Positions 1-9,905 of a DNA stretch of 64,000 bases are shown piece by piece. This stretch comes from Halomonas qaidamensis (GTDB lineage Bacteria; Pseudomonadota; Gammaproteobacteria; Pseudomonadales; Halomonadaceae), in contig NZ_CP080627.1 in assembly GCF_025917315.1 (NCBI RefSeq), positions 1,860,001 through 1,924,000 of the forward strand, in the 5' to 3' direction. The notes beneath the pieces are model-generated. The model searched no databases. It was given only the letters and a program-made list of their open reading frames with translations, and had not been told where the DNA came from. How positions within the stretch are numbered: position 1 is the first letter of the stretch; each line of letters begins with the position of its first letter. The translations under genes and the position numbers were made by a program.

Positions 1-158
1 CCTAGTGCAATATCAAAGTAATCATGCGGATCTGGTGCACTACCGTCTCCGCCTACTACCGGAGGCACGTCCCCATAGAGGTCTTCCAAACCATCCACTT
101 CAATACGCTGACGAAAGGTATGGTTTCGTTCACTGATAATCGTAATTGGCTTATGCAT
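1..158 (-). CDS. OsmC-family protein, N-terminal part (runs off the window)
   Basis: The minus strand reads M-H-K-P-I-T-I-I-S-E-R and later G-D-V-P-P-V-V-G-G-D-G-S-A-P-D-P-H-D-Y-F, the N-terminal pattern of OsmC/YhfA-type proteins, which are thiol-dependent peroxide-detoxifying or related proteins in the cytoplasm. Only about 52 codons are inside the window, so the catalytic cysteines cannot be checked. The ATG overlaps the stop of the upstream small gene (TGATG), and an AAGG lies just before it, so the two genes are probably translationally coupled. Family assignment rests on this N-terminal segment only. Confidence 0.6.
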   Translation of the reverse strand, partial: MHKPITIISERNHTFRQRIEVDGLEDLYGDVPPVVGGDGSAPDPHDYFDIAL

Positions 159-355
159 CAGGATACCTTTATGCCGAGATTTAATTTATCGACCGCTTTT
201 ATAAGTGCTTCACGCTTCGCCCGCCCCTCCACCTCGGCACCGTAGCGACCTACCTCGGCACTATCGACCCCATCCAGCATCATCAGTGCCGTGGTAATCT
301 TATTTACCTGATCTGCTGTTTTGACACCTTGAAACGTCAATGATTGATACGCCAT
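158..355 (-). CDS. small HMA-like domain protein
   Basis: A 65-residue protein with the alternating strand-helix pattern of heavy-metal-associated (HMA/CopZ-like) domains, for example the segment MMLDGVDSAEVGRYGAEVEG. The CxxC metal-binding pair of true HMA domains is missing, so metal transport should not be assumed. The ATG at 355 is chosen over an upstream start at 409 because an AAGGGCAAGGA ribosome-binding site lies directly before it. The stop overlaps the start of the OsmC-like gene, suggesting a two-gene operon. Function unknown beyond the fold. Confidence 0.6.
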   Translation of the reverse strand: MAYQSLTFQGVKTADQVNKITTALMMLDGVDSAEVGRYGAEVEGRAKREALIKAVDKLNLGIKVS

Positions 356-548
356 TCCTTGCCCTTTTCTACGCTGGATTGAAGTCACTACGTTAGTGTA
401 AGTAGACAACTAAAAGCTATGCAAAACTGATACGGACGTAAAATTCTAGCACGCACTAGAACCCTTGCAATCTGCAAGCATTGCCCGCACCTTTGGTACA
501 AATACGATTACGTTACATTTACCCTACCTTGCCTCTTATGGAGTTTAT

Positions 549-1517
549 ATGGCGACTGCCTCTTCGCTACTCAACATAAACGGCTGCGTCCGTTTGCCTC
601 ACCTCGCCGCCTTAGATATCAAAGGAGCAGATGCTGAGAAATTCCTGCAAGGACAAACAAGTGCTCAAGTAGCGTTAGCTGATGGCTTTTTTGCCCCTCT
701 TACCTGCTTTTGTACGCCAAAAGGAAGAATGCTGGCGAATGCTCAACTGCTAAAAGTCAGTGACGGGCATTATAGACTACTGCTGAGCACGTCATTGATA
801 GAGATGCTTGCCAGTCATTTAGCTAAGTTTGCCGCTTTCTATCGCGTCGAATTGCAGACTCAGTCATCAATGCTTATCGTGGGCGCTAGCGAAAGTGCCA
901 ACAAGGCCGCCCAGGCGTTTGATTTAGCTCTTCCTAACCAACCCTTTACCCATCATAGTAATGCCCAAGCGACAGCCTTGTGCCAGCCAGGTCACGGGCG
1001 TTGGTTAATCACTATAGAGAATGCTGCTGAACAACACGCCATTGAAGTTAATGATAATGAAGATGCGTTCAACACGTGGCTATTAGAAGATATCCGCAGT
1101 GGTTTGGCGTGGTTAACAGCCTCTCAACAAGACCACTTTTTGCCACAAATGCTCAACTGGGAAGCGCTAGGGGGGATTAGCTTTAAGAAAGGTTGTTATA
1201 CAGGACAAGAAGTTGTCGCTCGGGCGCATTTTCGTGGCCAAGTGAAAAAACGCTTGGTGCGCGTTACAACCACCGCTGACACTTTACCCCGTGTTGGTGA
1301 CACGTTAGTGGATGAGCAGGATAAAACCGTAGGGGAAGTGGTTAGCAGCGCGTTTAGCGATAAACAGCAAATTGAGATGCTCGCGGTAGCAAATACTAAG
1401 GTCACTGAAGCGCTAACCCCCCTTTATTGGCAAGGACATTCGATAACACTCTGCGATTTGCCTTATGCTGTTGAGCGCCTAGATCCTGAAGAGTTAGTTA
1501 ACACTCTCACATCGTAA
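549..1517 (+). CDS. ygfZ: tRNA-modifying protein YgfZ (folate-binding)
   Basis: A 322-residue protein of the YgfZ/GcvT-like family, which helps maintain certain iron-sulfur enzymes such as MiaB in the cytoplasm and binds folate. The diagnostic motif K-G-C-Y-T-G-Q-E is present about two thirds along the protein (near 1190-1213), followed by the R-A-H-F-R-G-Q-V-K-K-R-L segment. The start at 549 has GGAG 5 bases upstream; an in-frame TTG at 465 would add 28 residues unlike the family. Its 3' end overlaps the convergent TatD-like gene by 24 bp. Confidence 0.9.
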   Translation: MATASSLLNINGCVRLPHLAALDIKGADAEKFLQGQTSAQVALADGFFAPLTCFCTPKGRMLANAQLLKVSDGHYRLLLSTSLIEMLASHLAKFAAFYRVELQTQSSMLIVGASESANKAAQAFDLALPNQPFTHHSNAQATALCQPGHGRWLITIENAAEQHAIEVNDNEDAFNTWLLEDIRSGLAWLTASQQDHFLPQMLNWEALGGISFKKGCYTGQEVVARAHFRGQVKKRLVRVTTTADTLPRVGDTLVDEQDKTVGEVVSSAFSDKQQIEMLAVANTKVTEALTPLYWQGHSITLCDLPYAVERLDPEELVNTLTS

Positions 1518-2291
1518 TGGCAGGTCAAATAACCGAATAGCATTTGCACTACTTAGTGCTGCTATCCTTTCAAATGGCTGATGTCGTAGCGCTGCCACCA
1601 CGTTACCTACCTTCGCCACCCTGCACGGTTCATTACGTTGGCCCTGATAGCCGCTCAGCGGCATATCGGGGCTGTCAGTTTCCAACACAAACCCATTGTC
1701 AGGTAAGCGTGCCACCACCTCACGAAGACGCTGCGCGCGCTCGTAAGTAATCGCTCCCCCCAAGCCAAGAGTAAATCCTAGATCGAGAAACTTAGCAGCC
1801 TGCTCATAAGAACCTGAAAACGCGTGAATGAGCCCACCACGAGGAAGCGCCAGCTGACGCAGCCGTTTACTCACCTGATCATTAGCTTTTACGCAGTGCA
1901 CCACGACAGGCAAATCAAATTGTTTAGCTAAGCGGAGCTGCGCGTTGAAGTACTTCCACTGCTCTTCTAATGACTCAGTAAAACGGCCATCGATACCGCA
2001 CTCACCTACTGCCACAAAGCGTTTTCCCGCCTCAGCTTCGTGCTTAGCTAACAGCGTTTCAAGGGCGACTAAATCGTGGTCAGAGTGCGCATCAATAAAG
2101 TAAGGGTGTAAACCGACACACAGGCTTACATCCGTTCGTGAGCCCAGCGCCAGCACATTCGGCCAATGGGAACGTGTCGTTGCTGGCACGACAAAGTGTT
2201 CAACACCCACCGCCTTGGCATTTTCGATAACCGCATCGCGATCATCATCAAACGCTGTAAAATCCAGGTGGCAGTGGGCATCAATCAACAT
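1494..2291 (-). CDS. TatD-family metal-dependent deoxyribonuclease
   Basis: A 265-residue TIM-barrel metal hydrolase. Metal ligands of the family are visible: H6-x-H8 in the N-terminal LIDAHCHLDF, the glutamate in VGECGIDGRF, histidines in VVVHCVKAND and LIHAFSGS, and the aspartate in ETDSPDMPL. It is closest in feel to the YjjV/YcfH branch; these are cytoplasmic Mg-dependent DNases or related hydrolases. It starts 16 bp after the stop of prfC on the same strand, so the two may be cotranscribed. The exact subgroup (YjjV rather than YcfH) is inferred. Confidence 0.9.
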   Translation of the reverse strand: MLIDAHCHLDFTAFDDDRDAVIENAKAVGVEHFVVPATTRSHWPNVLALGSRTDVSLCVGLHPYFIDAHSDHDLVALETLLAKHEAEAGKRFVAVGECGIDGRFTESLEEQWKYFNAQLRLAKQFDLPVVVHCVKANDQVSKRLRQLALPRGGLIHAFSGSYEQAAKFLDLGFTLGLGGAITYERAQRLREVVARLPDNGFVLETDSPDMPLSGYQGQRNEPCRVAKVGNVVAALRHQPFERIAALSSANAIRLFDLPLRCESVN

Positions 2292-2307
2292 AGCAAGGAA
2301 CGCTAGA

Positions 2308-3897
2308 TCAGTGCTCGCGAGTGGGCTGGAAACGAATATCCGGCCAACGCTCTTGGGTCATCTGAAGGTTAACTCGCGTTGGTGCGATATAGGTCAAGTA
2401 TCCACCGCCATCGATGGCAAGGTTGGAACTCGCTTTACGCTTAAACTCTTCCAACATCTTGGCATCTTCGCAATAGACCCAGCGTGCGGTTTGTACATTG
2501 ACCCCTTCATACAGGCAGTCAACTTTGTACTCTTCCTTCAAACGGTGAGCAACAACGTCAAACTGCAGCGTACCGACAGCGCCAAGAATCAGGTCGTTAT
2601 TATCCATCGGCATAAAGACCTGAGTAGCGCCTTCTTCAGAGAGCTGCTGGAGCCCTTTTTGCAACGCTTTCATTTTTAACGGATCTTTTAAACGAACCCG
2701 TTTGAACAATTCTGGCGCAAAGTGGGGAATGCCGGTAAAGCGCATATCCTCACCCACAGTGAAAGTATCACCAATCTGAATCGTGCCGTGATTGTGCAAG
2801 CCAATAATATCGCCTGGCCAAGCTTCCTCTACCTGAGAACGGTCTGATGCCATAAACGTTAGCGCATCAGCAATTTTCACGTCTTTGCCTATGCGTACGT
2901 GGCGCATCTTCATATTCTTTTCGTACTTACCGGAACACACACGCAAAAAGGCAATACGGTCACGATGGTTCGGATCCATATTCGCCTGAATTTTAAACAC
3001 GAAACCAGTAAAGCGGTCATCTTGAGCGGTTACTTCACGGGTATCAGTCTCACGCGGCTGGGGCGGCGGCGCATACTCGACAAATCCATCCATCATTTCT
3101 CGCACGCCGAAGTTACCCATCGCGGTGCCGAAGTACACAGGTGACAGCTCACCACGACGATAGGCTTCCAGATCAAACTCATGAGAAGCACCGCGAACCA
3201 ACTCGACTTCCATGCGTAATTCTTCGGCTTGCTCCTCGCCAAGCACAGCTTCAACTTCCGGGTTATCTAAGCCCTCAATCCGCTTGTCGTCTGGAATGCG
3301 GCTGCCTTGACCCTGGGTATATAAATGAATGACATCATTATAGAGGTGATACACACCCTTAAAGTGCCGCCCCATACCAATTGGCCATGTCATGGGCGCG
3401 CATTGAATGTTGAGCACTGTCTCCACCTCGTCCATAACTTCGATGGGATCGCGAATATCACGATCCATTTTGTTGATGAACGTTAGAATAGGTGTCGTGC
3501 GCAAACGGCAGACTTCCATCAGCTTGATGGTACGATCCTCAACACCTTTTGCACCATCAATCACCATTAACGCGGAATCCACCGCGGTTAACGTTCGGTA
3601 AGTATCTTCGGAAAAGTCTTCGTGCCCCGGAGTATCCAGCAAGTTCACGATACGGCCGCCGTAGGGGAACTGCATCACCGACGTTGTGACCGAGATCCCC
3701 CGCTCTTGCTCCATCTTCATCCAGTCTGATGTCGCATGCCGATCATTGCGCTTACTCTTAACAGAGCCAGCTAACTGAATCGCATTTCCAAACAACAGCA
3801 TTTTTTCGGTGATGGTGGTCTTACCAGCGTCAGGGTGCGAAATAATCGCAAACGTACGGCGTAGTTCAGCTTCGCGCGCTAATTTGGCGTCAGACAT
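2308..3897 (-). CDS. prfC: peptide chain release factor 3
   Basis: A 529-residue translational GTPase, the usual RF3 length. RF3 recycles RF1/RF2 from the ribosome after peptide release. The P-loop [10 protein letters not shown] lies at residues 19-28, switch II as [12 protein letters not shown], and the guanine-specificity motif as NKMD. The start at 3897 ([14 protein letters not shown]) matches the family; a longer reading frame to 3996 adds an arginine-rich tail with no family counterpart. The ribosome-binding site is weak (AGAGAA). Confidence 0.97.
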   Translation of the reverse strand: MSDAKLAREAELRRTFAIISHPDAGKTTITEKMLLFGNAIQLAGSVKSKRNDRHATSDWMKMEQERGISVTTSVMQFPYGGRIVNLLDTPGHEDFSEDTYRTLTAVDSALMVIDGAKGVEDRTIKLMEVCRLRTTPILTFINKMDRDIRDPIEVMDEVETVLNIQCAPMTWPIGMGRHFKGVYHLYNDVIHLYTQGQGSRIPDDKRIEGLDNPEVEAVLGEEQAEELRMEVELVRGASHEFDLEAYRRGELSPVYFGTAMGNFGVREMMDGFVEYAPPPQPRETDTREVTAQDDRFTGFVFKIQANMDPNHRDRIAFLRVCSGKYEKNMKMRHVRIGKDVKIADALTFMASDRSQVEEAWPGDIIGLHNHGTIQIGDTFTVGEDMRFTGIPHFAPELFKRVRLKDPLKMKALQKGLQQLSEEGATQVFMPMDNNDLILGAVGTLQFDVVAHRLKEEYKVDCLYEGVNVQTARWVYCEDAKMLEEFKRKASSNLAIDGGGYLTYIAPTRVNLQMTQERWPDIRFQPTREH

Positions 3898-4092
3898 GGA
3901 GTTCTCTAAAAATGGTACAACGTTATGACTGGGGTGGCGCCTTAAATATCGGCGTTTACATGGATATATGGTAACGCAACTAGGCCGCTGCGGCATACCA
4001 TGGATAGCAAAGGGGGGATCAAGAAAGTAACCACTTGCGGAGTAAAAAGAAAAGCTTCGGCATACGCTAGTAAAGTCGTTAAGTGAACTCTT

Positions 4093-4124
4093 AAAAAAAG
4101 CGCCGAACTTGTCGGCGCTTTTCT
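4093..4124 (-). terminator. Rho-independent terminator
   Basis: Perfect 9-bp arms AAGCGCCGA / TCGGCGCTT (4098-4106 and 4112-4120). On the minus strand they are followed by a T-run. It closes the small motility-type gene at 4144-4353. Confidence 0.85.
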
Positions 4125-4143
4125 CGTACTGATTTCTGTTTGG

Positions 4144-4353
4144 CTAGGCGTAAGTATTAACTTGCGTGCCTACGCTGCCCTCTTGGGCAAGGTCTGGCTG
4201 GGCCCCCATATTAGCAGAGGCAAGCACTTCAGATACTTGCTGAGCCTGCATATCAAGAGACTGCTTAAAAATCTGCATCTGTGCTTGCTCAGCAGATTGC
4301 GCTTGATTCATATAAAGTGCGGTGCTCACTGCGTTGCTTACGGCAACATCCAT
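4144..4353 (-). CDS. YjfB-like putative motility protein
   Basis: A 69-residue glutamine- and alanine-rich helical protein with the pattern of the YjfB putative motility family: an N-terminal VAVSNAVSTALYMNQ stretch, then a helix with QMQIFKQSLDMQAQ. No signal peptide or membrane segment is present. Members of this family are small and of unknown function, often found in motile bacteria. It is a single-gene unit with its own terminator. The family call is by eye. Confidence 0.6.
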   Translation of the reverse strand: MDVAVSNAVSTALYMNQAQSAEQAQMQIFKQSLDMQAQQVSEVLASANMGAQPDLAQEGSVGTQVNTYA

Positions 4354-4458
4354 CTTTCACCTCACGATTGGCTGCATGTTTTACCAAGATAGCAAACATC
4401 ATGCTTTACTACCAAGAGTCTCTCCCCTTAAACACTTAGGCAACCATCACTCACTGCT

Positions 4459-5700
4459 TTAGAAACGATCAGCCCTAAAAGGGGTCATATCAATCTCAGT
4501 CGGCTTACCTTCAATCATATCCGCCAACAATTGCCCAGTAGCAGGGCCTAAGGTGAATCCCTGATGCCCATGTCCAAAAGCTAGCCATAGACCACGATGC
4601 TTAGGAGCCGGACCTATAACAGGCTTCATGTCAGGCAAGCATGGCCGCGCACCCTTCCAAGCAGATGCATCTCGCCGTTCACCAAGCGGAAATACTGAAC
4701 GAGCCACTTTTTCTGCAGCTCCTAACTGCTGCTCATCTGCCGGTGACTCAAGGCGATCAAGCTCAGCCCCTGTTGTTAACCGAACGCCTGCGTTCATTGG
4801 CGCAAGTAAATACCCCACCTCAGCATCCATCAGCCAGTAATGAAGCTTCGCAGGTGCTTGGGTGGCGTAGTGCATATGATAGCCACGTTTAACAAACGTC
4901 GGAAAATGATAGCCCAGCCCTTTCATCCAGCTGCCTGCCCAAGGCCCTAATGCAACAGCAACATTGTCTGCTTCAAGACACTCAGCGGCGGTATCAACTT
5001 GCCAACGCTCTCCCTGCTGCTTCAACCCTTGGATATCTGTTTGTAGAATACGTCCGCCTAACTGAGTAAATGCTTCTGCATAAGCAGCAACTAAACCACC
5101 GGGATCTGCAACCGTCCAAGGGTCAAGCCAATGAATAGCGCCGATAATGTCACTGCTTATATCAGGCTCTTTTTCAACTAGTGTGTCACGGTCTAAAACT
5201 GAGAACTGGACACCGTAAAGGTCCCGCGCCTCTTCTGCTTCTTTCACTCGCTGGGAGAGCTTGCTTGGCGTGCGATAAATCTCCAGCCACCCTTCGCGGC
5301 GAACCAAATGATCCGCCTTAGCCGCCTCAATCATAGGCGCATGAGTTTTCAAACAGAGCTGTATCAATGATGCGTATTCAGGCACTATTTTTTTATAAAG
5401 TCGGCTAGACGAATTATGCCAGTAACTGAGCAATGGCGATGCTGCGTTAATCATACCGGCAGGACGATAGCGGATATCAACACGATTGTTTGGCAGTACA
5501 CTCAGTATCGTTTTCATATCCCGTGGAAAAGGATAAGGACGCACCGCTTCCCGCTGAATAATACCGGCATTGCCGAAAGAGGTTTCACGGCCTGGTTGGC
5601 GGCGATCAACCAACGTTACTTGATGACCACGCTGCTGTAGGTGCCAAGCAATACTGACACCAACCATACCTGCCCCTAAAACCACCGTTTGACACGCCAT
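4459..5700 (-). CDS. FAD-dependent D-amino-acid dehydrogenase-like oxidoreductase (DadA type)
   Basis: A 413-residue flavoprotein of the DAO family. The Rossmann FAD-binding motif VVLGAGMVGVSIAWHL is at the N-terminus and ends with the acidic-basic VDRR segment; the C-terminus has the family's GHGHQGFTLGPATGQLLADMI. Such enzymes oxidise D-amino acids at the inner face of the membrane and pass electrons to the respiratory chain. The start at 5700 is supported by an AGGGAG about 9 bases upstream; the reading frame extends to 5730 without support. Substrate is not determined by sequence. Confidence 0.85.
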   Translation of the reverse strand: MACQTVVLGAGMVGVSIAWHLQQRGHQVTLVDRRQPGRETSFGNAGIIQREAVRPYPFPRDMKTILSVLPNNRVDIRYRPAGMINAASPLLSYWHNSSSRLYKKIVPEYASLIQLCLKTHAPMIEAAKADHLVRREGWLEIYRTPSKLSQRVKEAEEARDLYGVQFSVLDRDTLVEKEPDISSDIIGAIHWLDPWTVADPGGLVAAYAEAFTQLGGRILQTDIQGLKQQGERWQVDTAAECLEADNVAVALGPWAGSWMKGLGYHFPTFVKRGYHMHYATQAPAKLHYWLMDAEVGYLLAPMNAGVRLTTGAELDRLESPADEQQLGAAEKVARSVFPLGERRDASAWKGARPCLPDMKPVIGPAPKHRGLWLAFGHGHQGFTLGPATGQLLADMIEGKPTEIDMTPFRADRF

Positions 5701-6234
5701 TGTGTTGCACTCCCTGAAAGAAAATACCAACTAAAGTTCAGATAATTGTTTTCAACAAATAACCTGCTAAAAAATATCACTAACCAAACAGCTTTAATAT
5801 AGCTAAAAAAACTGTTTTCAGGCCAGCCAGCAGCAATAAATGCCAAATAAATAATGAATATAGATGACTTTACTATCTGTGACGTTAACATTATCAAAAT
5901 GCACTCATACACCTTATTAAAGAGCTTTTTAAGTGGCTCATCAGGCGCAAGCTGCGCACGCGATTAAGGCAACATCGCGATAAGAAGGTTAGAAAAGAAT
6001 CTCAGTAACGTCAGGTAGACAGGACATGTTTTTGGCGGGATCAATCAAAAGATAGACAGGCATTGCCCAGCAAATAAAATAACAGATGTTTAAAACACGA
6101 GCGATCAAAGCGAAAAAGCCGAATATGAGTCAGCTTGGCTTAAAAAAAGAGTAGTTTAATTAAAAAAACAGAGGAGTTAGTAAGGGAGGAAAAACGGAGT
6201 AAAGAGGGAATTTTCAAAACGACAGTGAGGTTAA
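5701..6234. other. long AT-rich intergenic region without recognised gene
   Basis: A 534-bp gap between the DadA-like start and the tRNA cluster. It is AT-rich near 5740-5900 and purine-rich near 6160-6200. A minus-strand reading frame at 5676-5912 is hydrophobic but overlaps the supported DadA start and has no family pattern. No clear terminator follows the second tRNA-His. Confidence 0.5.
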
Positions 6235-6310
6235 TGGGGTGGATGATGGGGATCGAACCCACGACCACCGGAGCCACAATCCGGGGCTCTACCACTGAGC
6301 TACATCCACC
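6235..6310 (-). tRNA. tRNA-His (GTG), copy 2
   Basis: A 76-nt cloverleaf with the extra G-1 paired to C73, encoded CCA, TTC-arm GGGTTCGATCC, and anticodon GTG in the loop TTGTGGC. Identical in sequence to the copy at 6350-6425. Confidence 0.95.
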
Positions 6311-6349
6311 ACAACCTAAAACTACACATAAATAATACGTTACATCAAA

Positions 6350-6425
6350 TGGGGTGGATGATGGGGATCGAACCCACGACCACCGGAGCCACAATCCGGG
6401 GCTCTACCACTGAGCTACATCCACC
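6350..6425 (-). tRNA. tRNA-His (GTG), copy 1
   Basis: Same 76-nt sequence as the neighbouring copy, including G-1, GTG anticodon and encoded CCA. The 39-bp spacer between copies and the common strand indicate one multi-tRNA transcript. Confidence 0.95.
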
Positions 6426-6482
6426 ATTGATGAAGTACTGATTTGCATGTCTTACCGAATGCGTCCACTTAAAAGCTTTTAG

Positions 6483-6559
6483 TGGCACGCCCAGCAGGAC
6501 TCGAACCCGCAACCTACGGCTTAGAAGGCCGTTGCTCTATCCGGTTGAGCTATGGGCGC
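6483..6559 (-). tRNA. tRNA-Arg (TCT)
   Basis: A 77-nt cloverleaf with acceptor GCGCCCA / TGGGCGT, anticodon TCT in the loop CTTCTAA, and encoded CCA. It reads AGA codons. Cotranscribed with tRNA-Pro and both tRNA-His genes. Confidence 0.95.
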
Positions 6560-6651
6560 ACATAAAGCATTCTAAGAGACTGAATACTGATGAGCACTTG
6601 ACCACAACCAATGTTTGGAAAAGCAAATTACTACCTTCCGCGCTAGGTATG

Positions 6652-6728
6652 TGGTCGGGATGGAGGGATTCGAACCCCCGACATCCTGCTCCCAAAGCAG
6701 GCGCGCTACCAGACTGCGCTACATCCCG
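6652..6728 (-). tRNA. tRNA-Pro (TGG)
   Basis: A 77-nt cloverleaf with C1 at the 5' end, acceptor CGGGATG / CATCCCG, anticodon TGG in the loop TTTGGGA, and encoded CCA. First gene of the tRNA transcript. Confidence 0.95.
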
Positions 6729-6775
6729 ATTTCTTACCTTAGACGCTGCTGCATGTCCCGTCTCAAGCGAGGCAT

Positions 6776-6803
6776 ATATTACTATTTCTGAGTTTAAAGT
6801 CAA
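6776..6803 (-). promoter_or_regulatory. sigma70-type promoter of the tRNA cluster
   Basis: On the minus strand a TTGACT box (6798-6803) and TAATAT box (6776-6781) are separated by 16 bp. The predicted start lies about 40 bp upstream of tRNA-Pro(TGG) and is followed by a G+C-rich stretch, as expected for stable-RNA promoters. Confidence 0.7.
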
Positions 6804-6960
6804 CACCTAAAATGAATGATTCGTTAGATGCTTTGCCTTACCGCCCTAGCGTGCGAAAATTAGCCCTACTTGAAAGCCCGTGACCGCCTGCGCTCTGGCG
6901 AGCAATTTTAGAACAGTAGTCACTTTGTTCCGCACCTAACCTTCACAGGGATTCTATTAC

Positions 6961-7827
6961 ATGACCGCCCAACTCATCGATGGTAAAGCCATCGCCGCTA
7001 ATGTCCGCCAGCAAGTTGCCGAGAAAATCAGCGCACGCCAGAAGGCCGGCGAGCGGGCACCTGGACTAGCTGTTGTTGTGGTCGGGCAAGACCCAGCTTC
7101 TCATGTCTATGTCAGTAACAAACACCGCGCCTGTGAGCAGGCGGGCATCCTCTCCTTTCAGCATGCACTATCAGCCGATACGCAGCAGCACGAACTAGAA
7201 GCGCTGGTCGATCAGTTAAACGACGATGCAACAGTCGACGGCATTCTTGTTCAGCTGCCTTTGCCAGAGCACTTAGACTCTCGCCCCATTCTTGAGCGAA
7301 TTCGACCTGATAAGGACGTTGATGGCTTTCACCCCTACAACATTGGGCGACTAGCTCAACGCATGCCATCACTAAGGCCTTGTACGCCCAAAGGCATTAT
7401 GACCATGCTGGCCCACAGCGGCATCGCTGTTCGAGGCTTAGACGCCACTGTTGTAGGCGCTTCTAACATTGTCGGCCGACCTATGGCTTTGGAACTGATG
7501 CTAGCAGGCTGCACAACGACGGTATGTCATCGCTTTACTCAGCAGCTTGAGACCCATGTTCGCCGTGCAGACCTAGTTGTGGTGGCAGTCGGCAAGCCTG
7601 GTATTGTTAAGGGCGAATGGATCAAACCCGGTGCTATCGTGATTGATGTCGGCATTAACCGCCAAGAAGATGGCACCCTCATCGGTGATGTTGATTTTAA
7701 CGCCGCAGCAGAGCGCGCCAGCTTTATTACCCCAGTGCCTGGAGGGGTGGGCCCAATGACAGTGGCGACGCTGCTTGAGAACACTCTAGAGGCTGCTGAA
7801 CGTCACGATCAAAGCCAAGGCCAGTAG
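6961..7827 (+). CDS. folD: bifunctional methylenetetrahydrofolate dehydrogenase / methenyltetrahydrofolate cyclohydrolase
   Basis: A 288-residue cytoplasmic enzyme that interconverts 5,10-methylene-, 5,10-methenyl- and 10-formyl-tetrahydrofolate with NADP. The catalytic Tyr50 and Lys54 lie in [17 protein letters not shown]; the LPLPEHLD and [15 protein letters not shown] segments and the NADP-binding [16 protein letters not shown] follow. Length is normal for FolD. It connects functionally to the glycine-cleavage genes near 19.4-25.8 kb, which make methylene-tetrahydrofolate. A gene for MTA/SAH nucleosidase follows on the same strand. Confidence 0.97.
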   Translation: MTAQLIDGKAIAANVRQQVAEKISARQKAGERAPGLAVVVVGQDPASHVYVSNKHRACEQAGILSFQHALSADTQQHELEALVDQLNDDATVDGILVQLPLPEHLDSRPILERIRPDKDVDGFHPYNIGRLAQRMPSLRPCTPKGIMTMLAHSGIAVRGLDATVVGASNIVGRPMALELMLAGCTTTVCHRFTQQLETHVRRADLVVVAVGKPGIVKGEWIKPGAIVIDVGINRQEDGTLIGDVDFNAAAERASFITPVPGGVGPMTVATLLENTLEAAERHDQSQGQ

Positions 7828-7877
7828 TCTCTTCTTAACGCTACTGTAAATAACGCTTTCTTAAGGAGTAATGACGC

Positions 7878-8585
7878 GTGCGACGCATTGGAATTATTGG
7901 CGCTATGGCGCAGGAAGTGAAGCAACTAGCTGGTCAGTTAGAAGACGCTCAACGCTACGAGCACGCTGGCTTTGTTTTTTATACAGGTACGCGTCATGGC
8001 TTGGAAATCATTGTGCTGCAGTCGGGGATAGGCAAGGTCAACGCGGCGGTAGGCACTGCGATTCTACTTGAGCGGCACCAGCCAGATGCAATCATTAATA
8101 CCGGCTCCGCAGGCGGCTTTGCGACCGACCTCACTATTGGTGATGTCATCATCTCGGATGAAGTACGCCACCATGACGTAGATGCGGTGGTCTTTGGCTA
8201 CGAGCTTGGCCAGGTTCCAGGGATGCCTGCAGCCTACCAAGCAGACAAGCAACTTCGTGATATCGCCCGCAACGCCATTGTCGCATTAGGTGAAGTCAAT
8301 GTACGTGAGGGGCTCATCGCCACAGGCGATGCCTTCATGGCCGACCCCGATCGTGTCGCTACTACCCGTGCACAGTTTCCAACCATGCTAGCCGTCGAAA
8401 TGGAAGGCGCCGCTATTGCACAAACGTGCCATCTTTATAACTGTCCGTTTGTAGTCATTCGCGCACTTTCCGACATTCCCGGCAGTGGTGATAACCACCT
8501 ATCATTCGAGCAATTTTTGGACGTAGCCGCTGATCACTCATCACGCATGGTAGACCAGATGCTCATCGACCTTGGCAAGCAATAG
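7878..8585 (+). CDS. mtnN: 5'-methylthioadenosine/S-adenosylhomocysteine nucleosidase
   Basis: A 235-residue enzyme that cleaves adenine from methylthioadenosine and S-adenosylhomocysteine, removing inhibitors of methyl transfer. Family residues visible: Glu13 in IGIIGAMAQEV, the NTGSAGG ribose/substrate segment, the VEMEGAAIAQ glutamate and the RALSDIPG aspartate. The start is GTG at 7878, decided by AAGGAG at 7863-7868 with a 9-base spacing; a nearby ATG at 7871 is out of frame. It sits 50 bp after folD, probably in one transcript. Confidence 0.95.
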   Translation: MRRIGIIGAMAQEVKQLAGQLEDAQRYEHAGFVFYTGTRHGLEIIVLQSGIGKVNAAVGTAILLERHQPDAIINTGSAGGFATDLTIGDVIISDEVRHHDVDAVVFGYELGQVPGMPAAYQADKQLRDIARNAIVALGEVNVREGLIATGDAFMADPDRVATTRAQFPTMLAVEMEGAAIAQTCHLYNCPFVVIRALSDIPGSGDNHLSFEQFLDVAADHSSRMVDQMLIDLGKQ

Positions 8586-8620
8586 ACCTCAAGAAACACG
8601 CCTTAATGAATAGCTTTTTA

Positions 8621-8646
8621 AAACAGCATTCATAAACAGCATTTAT
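8621..8646. repeat. 13-bp tandem duplication 3' of mtnN
   Basis: Two copies of AAACAGCATTYAT, period 13, between the mtnN stop and the terminator. One of several short tandem repeats next to gene ends in this window. Confidence 0.7.
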
Positions 8647-8657
8647 AAATTTCTACT

Positions 8658-8688
8658 AAAAAACGGAGCCCATCGGCTCCGTTTTTTG
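8658..8688. terminator. bidirectional terminator between mtnN and pyrC
   Basis: AAAAAACGGAGCC / GGCTCCGTTTTTT arms around a short loop, with A- and T-runs on both sides. It can stop the convergent mtnN and pyrC transcripts. Confidence 0.9.
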
Positions 8689-8718
8689 TTCAGCTACACT
8701 ACTGTTCAGATGTTCGAG

Positions 8719-9756
8719 CTACGCTTTCAGCTTCCATGCCAAGCTCTCACCTGCCATTAACGGGATAATATGCTGACCAGCCGTATAGGGATAATGTGCT
8801 GGCAGACTCCAGGAACGACGCTCCAACGTCACGCTATCGGCATTAGTTGGTAATCCATAAAAACGCGGTCCGTTTAGGCTGGCAAACGCTTCTAACTTGT
8901 CCAAGGCATCCATTTCTTCAAAGGCTGCTGCATACAGCTCAATGGCAGCTGGAGCTGTATACGCGCCTGCGCAGCCACAACTCGATTCCTTATCGCCCTG
9001 AGCATGAGGAGCACTATCGGTGCCCAAAAAGAATTTGGGGCTACCACTGGTCGCCGCTTTTAACAGTGCTTGACGATGCTGTTCACGCTTCAAAATAGGT
9101 AGGCAGTAATAATGCGGACGAATACCACCCGCCAGCATTTTGTTGCGGTTAAACAACAGGTGATGAGCCGTAATCGTAGCGGCAATGTTATCAGGTGCAG
9201 CGGCGACAAACTCGGCGGCTTGCTGGGTGGTAATGTGCTCAAATACCACGTTTAGGCTAGGATGACGAGCCAAAAGCGGTTTCATGATCTGCTCAATAAA
9301 CACCGCCTCGCGATCAAAAATATCAATTGCATGATCGGTCACTTCACCATGCACCAACAAGGGCATACCAACTTTTGCTAGCATGGCAATAGTGTCATCG
9401 CAGTGCGCAATGTCAGTGACACCCGATGCAGAGTTAGTAGTAGCACCGGCAGGATAGAGCTTTACGGCTTTTACGACACCACTTTCAGCAGCGCGCTCAA
9501 TTTCTTCAGGGGGCGTTGTGTCTGTTAAATAGAGCGTCATCAATGGCTCAAAAGCACTCCCTTCAGGCAACGCTGCTAAAATTCTCTGACGATACGCTTG
9601 TGCTTGAGCGGTAGTCGTTACCGGCGGCTTTAGATTAGGCATTATAATCGCACGCCCCATTTGGGCGGCGGTATGACCTACCACAGCGCTTAGCGCCTCA
9701 TCATCACGTAAATGAAGATGCCAATCATCGGGGCGAGTCAACGTAATAGCGTCCAC
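8719..9756 (-). CDS. pyrC: dihydroorotase (class II)
   Basis: A 345-residue zinc amidohydrolase that closes carbamoyl-aspartate to dihydroorotate in pyrimidine synthesis. Zinc ligands H13-x-H15 occur in [11 protein letters not shown]; the carboxylated lysine is Lys99 in KAVKLYPAG; later ligands occur in LLVHGEV and FEHITT, and the catalytic aspartate in GTDSAPH. The start codon is GTG at 9756 with AGGA upstream. Length matches the E. coli type. Monocistronic, with a shared terminator downstream. Confidence 0.97.
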   Translation of the reverse strand: MDAITLTRPDDWHLHLRDDEALSAVVGHTAAQMGRAIIMPNLKPPVTTTAQAQAYRQRILAALPEGSAFEPLMTLYLTDTTPPEEIERAAESGVVKAVKLYPAGATTNSASGVTDIAHCDDTIAMLAKVGMPLLVHGEVTDHAIDIFDREAVFIEQIMKPLLARHPSLNVVFEHITTQQAAEFVAAAPDNIAATITAHHLLFNRNKMLAGGIRPHYYCLPILKREQHRQALLKAATSGSPKFFLGTDSAPHAQGDKESSCGCAGAYTAPAAIELYAAAFEEMDALDKLEAFASLNGPRFYGLPTNADSVTLERRSWSLPAHYPYTAGQHIIPLMAGESLAWKLKA

Positions 9757-9905
9757 GGCAAGTCCTGTGCAGAAATGAATTAAGTAAAAGGGTTAGAACA
9801 GTATACCCAATACCGGTAAGGGATAAATCTCCCCTATCCATCCCACAGCCGTTCCCAAGTGTCGTATCATGGCGGCACTTTGTAAGATCAAGGATTAAGT
9901 TTGTT

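Noticed and set aside
5676..5912. 78-residue hydrophobic minus-strand frame
   Set aside because: It overlaps the supported start of the DadA-like gene and reflects AT-rich intergenic DNA.
6537..6806. Protein-coding frames across the tRNA-Pro and tRNA-Arg genes
   Set aside because: They are translations of tRNA genes, a common annotation artefact; the cloverleaves explain the sequence.
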